Shown here: positions 1 to 6,295 of the stretch, in pieces
Layout of the letters: each line of letters opens with the position of its first letter
Numbering within the stretch: position 1 is the first letter of the stretch
DNA from: JAICLL01 sp035252155
GTDB taxonomy: Bacteria > Planctomycetota > Planctomycetia > Pirellulales > JAICIG01
Assembly: GCA_035252155.1 (NCBI GenBank)
Contig: DATFDL010000088.1
Span: 1 to 7,280, forward strand
DNA: 7,280 nucleotides
Direction: 5' to 3'
Program-made: the position numbers and the translations under genes
Notes under the pieces: generated by a model
Databases searched by the model: none
Told to the model about the DNA's origin: nothing
The model's input: only the letters and a program-made list of their open reading frames with translations

Positions 1-35
1 ACCGGGGCATCGCCAAGGCTCTGCCCCAGCCACCG
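1..35. repeat. Palindromic intergenic repeat, copy 1 (cut by window edge)
   Basis: These 35 bases are identical, in inverted orientation, to 7164-7198 at the other end of the window. The unit also has an internal dyad, GGGGCA (4-9) pairing with TGCCCC (22-27), so it can fold. It lies about 20 bases past the secG stop and could act as a transcript-ending hairpin for tpiA-secG, although no T-run follows. It touches the window edge, so the full element may be longer. It is a non-coding dispersed repeat; its mobility is not shown. Confidence 0.8.
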
Positions 36-54
36 GTCCCTTCTAGGTACGACG

Positions 55-441
55 CTATTCGCCCTTTTCCGCATCGTCGTCTGAACTATTCTCCGCGGGC
101 AAGGTTGATTTGCCTTCCGATGTTTTGACGGGCGATGGATCGCCGGGACCGCCCTCGACCGACTCCTCTGCCGGCGCCGCCGCGGCGCCCACGTCTTCGG
201 CGAACAGGTCGGACCGGCTATTCATATACTTCAGCGCCCCGACGCAAAGCAGAATCCAGACAATCGCCAAGCCCGAAGTGATCTTTGTAAAGACGTCGCC
301 CGCCTTGCTGCCGAAGGCGCTTTGGCCGCCCATGCCGCCCAGGGCCCCCGCCAGACCACCGCCGCGGCCGCGTTGCAGCAAGATCAGCACAATCAAAAAG
401 AAGGCGATGATCGCCATGAAAAACTGAATCACATATTCCAT
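55..441 (-). CDS. secG: Preprotein translocase subunit SecG
   Basis: SecG is the small non-essential subunit of the SecYEG channel in the inner membrane and assists SecA-driven export. The 128-residue product shows the family layout: a first membrane helix at about residues 4-22, the conserved Gly-rich cytoplasmic loop (LLQRGRGGGLAGALGG, followed by GGQSAFGSKAGD), and a second helix at about 53-70. A hydrophilic acidic tail of about 55 residues follows, rich in Ala, Pro, Ser, Asp and Glu. This tail is longer than in E. coli SecG (about 110 residues in total) and is low in complexity. The ATG start at 441 is preceded by a GGAGAG ribosome site (448-453) at suitable spacing. That site lies in the 13-base gap after the tpiA stop, which indicates one transcript for the two genes. 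Confidence 0.95.
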   Translation of the reverse strand: MEYVIQFFMAIIAFFLIVLILLQRGRGGGLAGALGGMGGQSAFGSKAGDVFTKITSGLAIVWILLCVGALKYMNSRSDLFAEDVGAAAAPAEESVEGGPGDPSPVKTSEGKSTLPAENSSDDDAEKGE

Positions 442-454
442 CTCGGTCTCTCCG

Positions 455-1219
455 TCACGAGCCGCACCGCGCCCCGGCGGCGATGCCCAAAAAGTCGTCG
501 GCCTTCAGGCTGGCGCCGCCCACAAGTGCGCCATCGACATCAGGTTGCGACAACAACTCGGCGGCGTTCGCCGGCTTCACGCTGCCGCCATATTGGATGC
601 GCACTTCCTGGGCCAAACTCATATTGTATCGGCTGCCGACCAGTTTGCGAAGGTCGAGATGCACTTCTTGGGCCTGCTGTGGCGTGGCCACCTTGCCGGT
701 GCCGATGGCCCACACCGGCTCATAGGCGATGACCACGCGGGCCATTTGATCTTCCGAAAGGCCGGCCAGCGAGCCGTCGAACTGGCGGCGAATGACGGCG
801 GCGGTCTCGCCGGCTTCGCGCTCGGCCAGCAGTTCGCCGACGCAGACAATGGGCGTCAGCCCGGCGGCCAGTGCGGCCAGCACCTTGCGGTTGATCTGGT
901 CGTCGGTCTCTCCCAGGATGTGGCGTCGTTCGCTATGGCCGAGGATCACGTATCGGCAGCCCAGATCGACGAGCATGGCGGCGCTGATCTCGCCGGTGAA
1001 AGCCCCGACTGGTTCGTGATACATGTTCTGCGCGCCCAGGGCCACCTTGCCGCCGGCCAGCGCGGCGCCCACGGCATCCAGATAGACGCTGGGGGGGCAA
1101 ACCGCCAGATCGACGTGGGCCAGCCCGCCGGACTTCCCGGCTACGGCCTCGGCCAGAGCGACGGCCTCGCGCCGGTTGAGATTCATCTTCCAATTGCCAG
1201 CAATCAACGGGCGTCGCAC
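455..1219 (-). CDS. tpiA: Triosephosphate isomerase
   Basis: This enzyme interconverts dihydroxyacetone phosphate and glyceraldehyde 3-phosphate in the cytoplasm, in glycolysis and gluconeogenesis. The 254-residue product has every hallmark: AGNWKMN with Lys11 near the N-terminus, GHSERR with the electrophile His95, AYEPVWAIGTGK with the catalytic base Glu167 and the flexible loop, and the phosphate-binding YGGSVK at 210-215 followed by DGALVGGASL. With the GTG start at 1219 the residue numbering matches the classical enzyme exactly and length is normal. A GAAAGG ribosome site (1227-1232) sits 7 bases upstream. An in-frame TTG at 1249 would add ten residues not expected in the family, so it was rejected. 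It lies directly upstream of secG, 13 bases apart. It appears intact and functional. Confidence 0.96.
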   Translation of the reverse strand: MRRPLIAGNWKMNLNRREAVALAEAVAGKSGGLAHVDLAVCPPSVYLDAVGAALAGGKVALGAQNMYHEPVGAFTGEISAAMLVDLGCRYVILGHSERRHILGETDDQINRKVLAALAAGLTPIVCVGELLAEREAGETAAVIRRQFDGSLAGLSEDQMARVVIAYEPVWAIGTGKVATPQQAQEVHLDLRKLVGSRYNMSLAQEVRIQYGGSVKPANAAELLSQPDVDGALVGGASLKADDFLGIAAGARCGS

Positions 1220-1226
1220 GTGCAAA

Positions 1227-1232
1227 CCTTTC
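1227..1232 (-). promoter_or_regulatory. Ribosome binding site of tpiA
   Basis: GAAAGG on the minus strand, 7 bases before the GTG at 1219. It supports GTG over the upstream in-frame TTG at 1249 as the tpiA start. Confidence 0.55.
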
Positions 1233-1290
1233 GATAACGAGACAGACAACGTCCAGTCGGTAGCGGTGAGCTTGTTCTACCAAATCCGTC

Positions 1291-1315
1291 AGCCGTCGGC
1301 GAGTCGCCGCGGGCT
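1291..1315 (-). terminator. Weak hairpin between regulator and tpiA
   Basis: Two 11-base arms (1291-1301 and 1305-1315) pair with two mismatches around a 3-base loop, just past the stop of the AraC-type regulator. No T-run follows on the minus strand, so this is at best a weak or Rho-assisted terminator. Read-through from the regulator into tpiA-secG is possible. A chance GC-rich dyad is an equally good explanation. Confidence 0.25.
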
Positions 1316-1328
1316 GTGCTGGCGGTAT

Positions 1329-2483
1329 TTAATCACGAAAGCGGTGCTGGCGGCGAAAGTGCGTGGGCGTCGAGCCGATCTCCTGCCGAAACACGATCGA
1401 CAGTTGCCGCGAATCGGTAAAGCCCGAACGCACGGCCACCAGCGACATCGGCATGTCGGTGTCGGCCAACAGCGCCTTAGCCCGCTCCAGATGAGCGCGG
1501 CGGATTTCCTGCCCGATGCCGCGCTGCAGGTGGCGGCGAAAGCGGCGTTCGAGCGAACGGCGCGAGGCGGCCACCGCCCGCACCACGTCGCGCACTTCGA
1601 TGGCCTCGCCCGCATGGTCGCGAATGTAGCGCACCGCCGCCGAGACATCGCCATCGTCGATCCCCTGAATGTCGGACGATTGCCGCACGACCAGCCGCAC
1701 GGGCGGCAACTCCAATCGCGACGTTTCGAGGCGTTGCCGGCGGATCAGCCGTTCGAGCATGACCGCCGCTTCGTAACCGATGCGCGGGCCGGGCAACTGC
1801 ACGCTGGAGAGCGAAGGCCGGGCCAGGTCGCAAAGCAGATCGTCGTCGTCGACGCCCACCATCGCCACCTGGTCGGGTACGTGCAACCCCAAGTGCCGGC
1901 AGTACTCCGAGACTTGAACGCCCTGGCTATCGTTGCTGGTCAGAATGCCCACAGGCGTGGGTAGCGACTTCAGCCACGTCAACAACGAGGGGTTCCATCG
2001 CCACAGCCCGTTCAGCTCGCTGGGCCGCCGCAGGCGATCGTGGAACACGGCTACGCGGTGTCCGAGCCGCTCGATCTCGCTACGAAAGCCGGCCTCGCGG
2101 CCGAGCGAAAAGGCGTGCTCGATATGCCCGACGAAAGCGAAATGGCGAAGGCCGCGCTCCAGCAAATGTTCGGCGGCCAGTCGCCCGACAGCCTGATGAT
2201 CGACGACCACGCGCGGGAACCGCAGCTCCGGCAAGACGCCCGACACGTTCACCACCGGTTTGCGCAAGGCGCGCAGACCGGCCGCTAGCTCCGTAGTGAA
2301 AACGTGAGCGATGAAGCCGTGCTGCGTTTTCACCAGCGGCGAATTCAGCGCGCGTCGATCCGGGGCAATGGGCGTCAACACCCAATGAGGGCGTTCGGCG
2401 GCCAACGTTTTCACGCCGTGCAGAATATCGCGATAAAACGCCAGGCCGTAACCAAAGACCAGTCCGATGCGCAGCAGCTTCAT
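1329..2483 (-). CDS. XylR-like AraC-family transcription regulator with LacI-type sensor domain
   Basis: This 384-residue protein has the layout of E. coli XylR: an N-terminal periplasmic-binding-like sensor (about residues 1-270, starting MKLLRIGLVFGYGLAFYRD) and a C-terminal AraC/XylS DNA-binding domain (about 277-384). In the sensor, segments such as VGILTSNDSQGVQVSEYC and VAMVGVDDDDLLCDLARP are typical of the LacI/GalR fold and suggest a small-molecule, probably sugar, ligand. The two helix-turn-helix units lie near residues 297-315 and 347-365, the second with the usual GFTDSRQLSIVFR pattern. The ATG at 2483 was chosen because the upstream 44 in-frame residues do not resemble the family; its ribosome site is weak. 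The ligand cannot be read from sequence and xylose should not be assumed. A tandem GCAAAA element 21-60 bases upstream of the start may be its own operator. Confidence 0.9.
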   Translation of the reverse strand: MKLLRIGLVFGYGLAFYRDILHGVKTLAAERPHWVLTPIAPDRRALNSPLVKTQHGFIAHVFTTELAAGLRALRKPVVNVSGVLPELRFPRVVVDHQAVGRLAAEHLLERGLRHFAFVGHIEHAFSLGREAGFRSEIERLGHRVAVFHDRLRRPSELNGLWRWNPSLLTWLKSLPTPVGILTSNDSQGVQVSEYCRHLGLHVPDQVAMVGVDDDDLLCDLARPSLSSVQLPGPRIGYEAAVMLERLIRRQRLETSRLELPPVRLVVRQSSDIQGIDDGDVSAAVRYIRDHAGEAIEVRDVVRAVAASRRSLERRFRRHLQRGIGQEIRRAHLERAKALLADTDMPMSLVAVRSGFTDSRQLSIVFRQEIGSTPTHFRRQHRFRD

Positions 2484-2503
2484 GCAACCCAGTTTAATCG
2501 CCT

Positions 2504-2580
2504 GTCGCAAAATAGCAAAAGATTTATGCGAATGGGCATTCCCATTCCGACACCTGGTGGCACACGAGGCAATGCGCGAA
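2504..2580. promoter_or_regulatory. Two-block putative operator, copy A
   Basis: Block 1 (2504-2543) contains a tandem GCAAAA-TA-GCAAAA followed by GATTTA and GCATT. It matches 3915-3954 at 32 of 40 positions by hand alignment without gaps. After a 15-base non-conserved spacer, block 2 (2559-2580, beginning GGCACAC) matches 3970-3992. Block 1 also contains an AATGGG/CCCATT dyad (2531-2536, 2541-2546) that is not kept in copy B. The element lies between the divergent regulator (start 2483) and the Rpn-like gene (start 2639). AraC/XylS proteins with two helix-turn-helix units commonly bind direct repeats in tandem. That this site binds the neighbouring regulator is inference. Confidence 0.5.
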
Positions 2581-2638
2581 TGGCTAACAAATCTGGTACA
2601 TTCCGGGCATCGCACTTTACGTTCCGCAGGCGACAGCG

Positions 2639-3262
2639 ATGCACGATCAACGTTTCAAGCGATTGCTTCAGGAATTCTTTGCCAAGTTCTTTTCGCTCTT
2701 CTTTCCAGAGTGGGCGGCGCGATTCGATTTCGCTGGCCTCGAGTGGCAAGACAACGTGCTCGGTGTCGCCTTGGCGGTCTTGATGCGCGTGCCCAAGGAG
2801 CGGAGAATAGAGTTGGCGAGTGAGGCGCTAGAACGCATCGTGCATTGTCCGGAAAACCTGTATCGGAAAACGCTGCTCTGCGAATGTGTGCTCGCGTATT
2901 TGCCCACCGACGAGGAGCAGCGGCTGCAGTTTGAGGCGATGGTGCGGAATCATCCAGACCCTGGAGTAAGAGCTATGGAGTTGGGCTTATTAGATCATGT
3001 TGAACAGCGCGGCGTGGAGAAAGGCATGCAGCAGGGGTTGCAGCAGGGCTTGCAGCAGGGAATCGAGCGGGGCCTCTTGGAAGGCCAGCGGCAAATCGTC
3101 CGCGAGTTGCTGGAAACTCGCTTTGGTCCGCTCGCGCCTGCCGCGCGTGCCAAGCTCGATATTCTGTCAGGCGACCGGCTGACCGAATTGGCCCGCGCGG
3201 TGGTCTCAGGCAACTCGCTCGACGAACTCGGCCTCGGCCCGGACAAGAACTCAGTATCCTGA
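2639..3262 (+). CDS. Rpn/DUF4351-type protein, internally deleted
   Basis: The 207-residue product has both ends of the large family of Rpn-like PD-(D/E)XK proteins with C-terminal DUF4351, common in planctomycetes and cyanobacteria and related to recombination-promoting nucleases. Seen are the N-terminal helix MHDQRFKRLLQEFFAKFF with FFPEWAARFDF (1-31), a helical segment from NVLGVALAVLMRVPKERR (39-56) through LLCECVLAYLPTDEEQ (79-94), a Gln/Gly repeat region (125-150), and a DUF4351-like end (RELLETRFGPLAP, about 155-190). Missing is the middle, where full-length members carry the acidic and Lys catalytic residues and an HVE-like motif. LEWQD (35-38) joins directly to NVLG, so on the order of a hundred or more residues are gone in frame. 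Nuclease activity is therefore unlikely. The ATG at 2639 has an AGG 8 bases upstream. It is probably a decaying gene that has stayed open. Confidence 0.75.
   Translation: MHDQRFKRLLQEFFAKFFSLFFPEWAARFDFAGLEWQDNVLGVALAVLMRVPKERRIELASEALERIVHCPENLYRKTLLCECVLAYLPTDEEQRLQFEAMVRNHPDPGVRAMELGLLDHVEQRGVEKGMQQGLQQGLQQGIERGLLEGQRQIVRELLETRFGPLAPAARAKLDILSGDRLTELARAVVSGNSLDELGLGPDKNSVS
3026..3061 (+). repeat. Three 12-bp tandem units inside the Rpn-like gene
   Basis: Three successive units encode MQQG, LQQG and LQQG, followed by the more diverged IERG and LLEG. Similar four-residue GxxxG-like repeats are common before the C-terminal domain in this family and probably form a helix. The near-identical codons suggest recent slippage expansion. 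Confidence 0.7.
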
Positions 3263-3371
3263 GCGACAAAGAATTCTTTGAGTCGTATTCAGTCCCGAGA
3301 AGGGTGACCGACGGCAGATCATTGCGCGACAGATTCGCGAGCGGCGCGGGCAGCGACAGTTCCGCGACGCA

Positions 3372-3704
3372 TTGCTTGCGCGGTACGGCAAGCGGTGTCT
3401 CGTAACCGGCTGCGAAGTTCTCGCTGTGCTGGAGGCGGCACACATCAGCCCCTATCGTGGAGAAAACGACAAGCATCCGGAAAATGGTCTGCTGCTGCGG
3501 TCCGACGTCCACACACTGTTCGACCTCGATCTGATCGGTATTGAGCCACATCACTTGCACGTTGTGCTGCACCCAGAGGTAGCCCCGGAGTATGGTCGCT
3601 TTGCCGATGTGTCGCTCGCTTGCGAGAGCGAGCAGCGACCATCACGCGAGGCACTGAGACTGCGGTACCCTCGGTTCCAGCAACGACTCCGTGGACGCGC
3701 CTGA
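3372..3704 (+). CDS. HNH endonuclease domain protein, 5'-truncated
   Basis: The frame encodes an HNH_2-type nuclease domain: KRCLVTGC with paired Cys9 and Cys14, LEAAHISPY with the metal/catalytic His24, the central Asn of ENGLLLR (residue 38), and DVHTLFD with His47. This order is typical of HNH domains of the HNH_2 (PF13391) kind, which usually sit at the C-terminus of longer proteins. Conserved-looking sequence continues upstream of the TTG at 3372 in the same open frame back to 3282 (RRQIIARQIRERRGQRQFRDALL), with no ATG, GTG or TTG before a TGA at 3279-3281. The annotated start is thus only the first possible codon, not a convincing one: it has no clear ribosome site and cuts into the domain. 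The N-terminal part of the ancestral protein is missing; the preceding DNA belongs to the Rpn-like gene. It is probably a gene fragment. Confidence 0.7.
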   Translation: MLARYGKRCLVTGCEVLAVLEAAHISPYRGENDKHPENGLLLRSDVHTLFDLDLIGIEPHHLHVVLHPEVAPEYGRFADVSLACESEQRPSREALRLRYPRFQQRLRGRA

Positions 3705-3914
3705 GGAACCGGGACATTCAACGGCGCTTCCATGTCACCGGTGCACGGAGGAACCGCCTTGTTCGCGGGACTCCTAAGTAGAGGCACGCTTCCGCCGCGG
3801 CAGCCGGTACATACCGGACCCCGTCGCCGGACTTCGTGCGTCAGGCGAGGATGCCGTCGATGATCTACCCATCGACATTGGTGAGAGTCGTTGGGTCCGG
3901 TTCTGGTAAACCAC
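3705..3914. other. Gene-free stretch with short dyads and a possible coding relic
   Basis: No credible start-to-stop gene is seen between the HNH fragment and the 4022 gene. Short dyads occur at 3804-3817 (CCGGTA/TACCGG) and 3856-3876 (GTCGATG/CATCGAC, 7-base loop), neither with a T-run. A plus-strand frame stays open at 3778-3909 without a start codon and ends in DDLPIDIGESRWVRFW before TAA. It reads like a protein C-terminus and may be a remnant, but I do not recognise it. Confidence 0.4.
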
Positions 3915-3992
3915 GTCGCAAAACGGCAAAAGATTTACGCAATTAAGCATTACCGGCTTGTCCGCCCGCGGCACACTAGACAGTATCGCGAA
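3915..3992. promoter_or_regulatory. Two-block putative operator, copy B
   Basis: Block 1 (3915-3954) contains GCAAAA-CG-GCAAAA, then GATTTA and GCATT, and matches copy A upstream of the regulator at 32 of 40 positions. Block 2 (3970-3992) starts GGCACAC and follows after the same 15-base spacer as in copy A, with one extra base inside the block. The spacers themselves do not match beyond chance. The element ends 29 bases before the ATG at 4022, a position suited to controlling the propeller/LamG gene. I see no strong -35/-10 pair, consistent with, though not proof of, activator dependence. Binding by the regulator at 1329-2483 is inferred. Confidence 0.5.
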
Positions 3993-4021
3993 ACACCGGT
4001 CCTTCTTGGAAGAGGCACTCC

Positions 4022-6127
4022 ATGAAATCGAGTCTCCGTGTCGTGGCCCGCCAAGCGGCCTGGGTCGTTTGCGTCACGCTGGCGGCAACCCTCTGCGGCA
4101 ACGCGCGGGCCGAAGAGCCCGACGCCGAAACCCGCGCGGGATGGCAAAAGCTCGCCCAGCAGGGGAGCGGTTTTGTCATCTGGGAATCGAACCGCACCGC
4201 CCGCTGGCGTATCTTTCGACGCGAGCTCGACGGCTCGGGCCTGCGGCAGCTCAGCCCCGATGAAGATGGCCGCGAGCACTATTGCCCCCACCTTTCGCCC
4301 GATGGTACGCGACTGGTCTATCTCAGCTACCCGGTAGGGACCGACACTTACGACCACCGACCGCCGCAGCCCATGCCGCTTTATCTGCTGTCGACCGAAG
4401 GCGGGTCGCCCAAGCTGCTGACGCAGGCGCGAGATTATTACGAAGACCGGGCCGCCGTGTGGCTCGATAACGACCGGCTGGCTTATATCGACGGCGAAGG
4501 GTTCACCTGCGAGCTCGATCTGCGATCGGGCAAGAGCGAGCGGCTGACGGCGACCGGCAACATTGGCACCGCCTGGCCGCAGAGCGGATATCTAATTAAC
4601 GCCGCCAAAACCCACGCCACCGGGGGCCAGCCTACGTTCTCGCTTTACGACGCGAAGCAGCGTTCGGTGATCGGCCAGAACGATCTGGGCGGTTGCCAGC
4701 CCTATTTCACGCACGACGGCCGCTGGGGTTTTTGGATGGGCGGCGCCGGCGGGCCGATCAACCGCATTGACCTGCGCACGCGGCAAGTCGCGCCGATGCT
4801 GGCCGCTAACGATCCACGCATGCCCCAAGGGCGCGCCTATCTCTATTTCCCCATGATTTCGCGCGACGGGCGGTTCTTCACCTTCGCCGCTTCGCCCAAC
4901 CAGCACGATCACTTCAAATCGGATTACGACGTATTTGTCGCCCGCCTCGATCCGGAGCGGCTGGAGGTGATCGAACGGCCGGTCCGTTACAGTTTCGACC
5001 CCCACAACGATCGGTTCCCGGATGTGTTCGTGGCGAGCTCGGCAACGCAAGTCGCTCGCCGGCCCGATCCGCCGCTGGCCGCCGAATCGCCAGGCGAAAA
5101 TGCAAACTGGCCGTCGAGCAAAGAGGGGCTCGTGTATCTTTTCCAGACGGCCGACCAGCCGAACCTTGTGCCGGCGGCCGACGGGCCTCCGCGGAGCTTC
5201 GCCTTGGCGCCGCGCGGACGCGCACGATTGAACGGCCATCAGGGGCTGGTGCTCACCGGCGGGGCGTACGTCGTGCAAGAGGCGGACCAAGCGTTGCTTG
5301 AAGCCTGCCGCCGTAGCGGCCAATTGACGATCGAAGCCGTGATCGAACCGGACGACCTCAAGCAGAAGGGACCCGCCCGCATTGTCACGTTCTCGTCGAG
5401 CGCCAACGAACGCAATTTTACGCTCGGCCAGCAAGACGACCGCCTGATCTTTCGGCTTCGCACGCCGGCGACGGGGATCAACGGCGTTCAGCCCGAAGTG
5501 GGCCTGTGCCACGTCGCCGCCGGGCAGCCGCTATACGTGGCGGTGACCTATCGGCCCGGCGAGCTGGTGGCTTACGTCAACGGCCAAGAGGTCTATCGAG
5601 GTGGCGATGTCAAAGGCGATTTCAGCAATTGGTCTCCACACCATCTCTTGTTCGGCGATGAATGGGATGGCGCCCGCGATTGGGGTGGTGCGCTGGAGGG
5701 CGTGGCGATCTTTAGTCGAGCGCTCGATGCGGAGGAAATCGGCCGCGATGCCGCGGCGTACCTGGCTTTGGTCAAATCGCGCTCGCCCGTTGCGCGGATC
5801 GCCGTCGATGCCGAATTGGTCGCCCGTTCTCCCTTGCCCACGCTCGAAGAAATCAAGCCTTACCGCTCGGCGCTGGCCGTCTACAAATATCGCGTGTCGG
5901 GCGACGTGCCCAAGGCGCTCGACGGCCAACGCGACGTGCTTGTCGCCCATTGGGCGCTGCTCGACGGACAGACTGAACCGATCGCCGGTTGGCAGCCGGG
6001 CCTGAAAACGCGCCTCGTGCTCGAGCCGCTGGAGCAAAACGCCCAATTGCAACGCTACGTGAACAAAGACGCCTTCGACTCGGACGATGATCTGGCGCGA
6101 CCGCGATATTACGACGTGCGACCGTGA
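4022..6127 (+). CDS. Exported TolB-like beta-propeller and LamG-domain protein
   Basis: The 701-residue product begins with a signal peptide (residues 1-30, hydrophobic core AAWVVCVTLAATL, likely cut after ARA), so it acts outside the cytoplasmic membrane. Residues about 45-335 form a PD40/TolB-like beta-propeller: repeated blades such as ELDGSGLRQLSPDEDG, PHLSPDGTRLVYLSYP, FTHDGRWGFWMG and MISRDGRFFTFAASP. Residues about 390-580 look like a LamG/concanavalin A-type jellyroll: LTIEAVIEPDD, RNFTLGQ, AVTYRPGELVAYVNGQEVYRG, LLFGDEWDG, and GALEGVAIFSRALDAEEI, the usual closing strand. A C-terminal domain (about 610-701), containing DVLVAHWALLDG and ending in YYDVRP, is not one I can name. No catalytic motif is evident; binding of a glycan or surface partner is likely but unproven. 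The ATG has a strong GGAAGAGG site (4008-4015) 6 bases upstream. A putative operator lies just before it. Confidence 0.85.
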   Translation: MKSSLRVVARQAAWVVCVTLAATLCGNARAEEPDAETRAGWQKLAQQGSGFVIWESNRTARWRIFRRELDGSGLRQLSPDEDGREHYCPHLSPDGTRLVYLSYPVGTDTYDHRPPQPMPLYLLSTEGGSPKLLTQARDYYEDRAAVWLDNDRLAYIDGEGFTCELDLRSGKSERLTATGNIGTAWPQSGYLINAAKTHATGGQPTFSLYDAKQRSVIGQNDLGGCQPYFTHDGRWGFWMGGAGGPINRIDLRTRQVAPMLAANDPRMPQGRAYLYFPMISRDGRFFTFAASPNQHDHFKSDYDVFVARLDPERLEVIERPVRYSFDPHNDRFPDVFVASSATQVARRPDPPLAAESPGENANWPSSKEGLVYLFQTADQPNLVPAADGPPRSFALAPRGRARLNGHQGLVLTGGAYVVQEADQALLEACRRSGQLTIEAVIEPDDLKQKGPARIVTFSSSANERNFTLGQQDDRLIFRLRTPATGINGVQPEVGLCHVAAGQPLYVAVTYRPGELVAYVNGQEVYRGGDVKGDFSNWSPHHLLFGDEWDGARDWGGALEGVAIFSRALDAEEIGRDAAAYLALVKSRSPVARIAVDAELVARSPLPTLEEIKPYRSALAVYKYRVSGDVPKALDGQRDVLVAHWALLDGQTEPIAGWQPGLKTRLVLEPLEQNAQLQRYVNKDAFDSDDDLARPRYYDVRP

Positions 6128-6162
6128 GGCCGTCTGTTTTTTGACGTTTGAAGGCGACGGGT

Positions 6163-6254
6163 TCTGTAGGGAACGCCCTCCGTGGCGTTCCGCGAACTGC
6201 GAATCGGCCCTGCGCGGTCCCTCCCGGAACGCCACGGAGGGCGTTCCCTACAGA
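6163..6254. repeat. Perfect 30-bp inverted repeat in a convergent gap
   Basis: The arms 6163-6192 and 6225-6254 are exact reverse complements around a 32-base loop. The core contains GTAGGGAACGCCCTCCG. It sits between the stops of two convergent genes (6127 plus strand, 6296 minus strand), so the RNA from either strand would form a very stable hairpin and could act as a bidirectional terminator or 3' end protector. The length and perfection of the arms indicate a dispersed palindromic repeat (REP- or MITE-like) rather than a simple terminator. I recall similar sequences from planctomycete intergenic regions, which would need a search to confirm. Confidence 0.85.
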
Positions 6255-6280
6255 CGTCAGCCAAGTCGCCACCGATATAT

Positions 6281-6293
6281 GATTTTCAAAATC
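6281..6293. other. Short AT-rich dyad 3' of the EutN-type gene
   Basis: GATTTT-C-AAAATC lies 2 bases past the EutN-type stop codon. With a 1-base centre it would form only a small hairpin in RNA. It is AT-rich in a GC-rich setting and may assist 3' end formation on the minus strand. Confidence 0.25.
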
Positions 6294-6295
6294 GA

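Noticed and set aside
545..1237. Long plus-strand open frame opposite tpiA
   Set aside because: It is the antisense shadow of a well-conserved tpiA gene in GC-rich DNA and has no recognisable domain.
1176..1964. 262-codon plus-strand frame opposite the regulator
   Set aside because: It is His/Arg-rich with no family features and lies opposite the clearly real AraC-type gene.
2484..2615. 44-residue N-terminal extension of the AraC-type regulator
   Set aside because: The extra residues do not resemble the sensor domain and would run through the conserved two-block regulatory element.
3026..3061. CRISPR-like or minisatellite array
   Set aside because: Only three short in-frame units without spacers; it is a coding repeat of the Rpn-like family.
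3611..3638. Hairpin GTCGCT...AGCGAC with inner GCTCGC/GCGAGC as a terminator or operator
   Set aside because: It lies inside the HNH coding frame, has no T-run and is explained by Arg/Ser/Glu codons in GC-rich DNA.
4592..5512. 306-codon minus-strand frame inside the propeller/LamG gene
   Set aside because: Composition is typical of an antisense frame; the plus strand encodes recognisable blades, a jellyroll and a signal peptide.
6134..6142. T-run after the propeller/LamG stop as an intrinsic terminator
   Set aside because: Only about 4 bp of stem can be formed before it; the large palindrome at 6163-6254 is the better candidate.
5531..6235. 234-codon minus-strand frame running from the 30-bp palindrome into the propeller/LamG gene
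   Set aside because: Its N-terminus is translated palindrome (residues such as FREGPRRADSQF) and the rest is antisense; no independent support.
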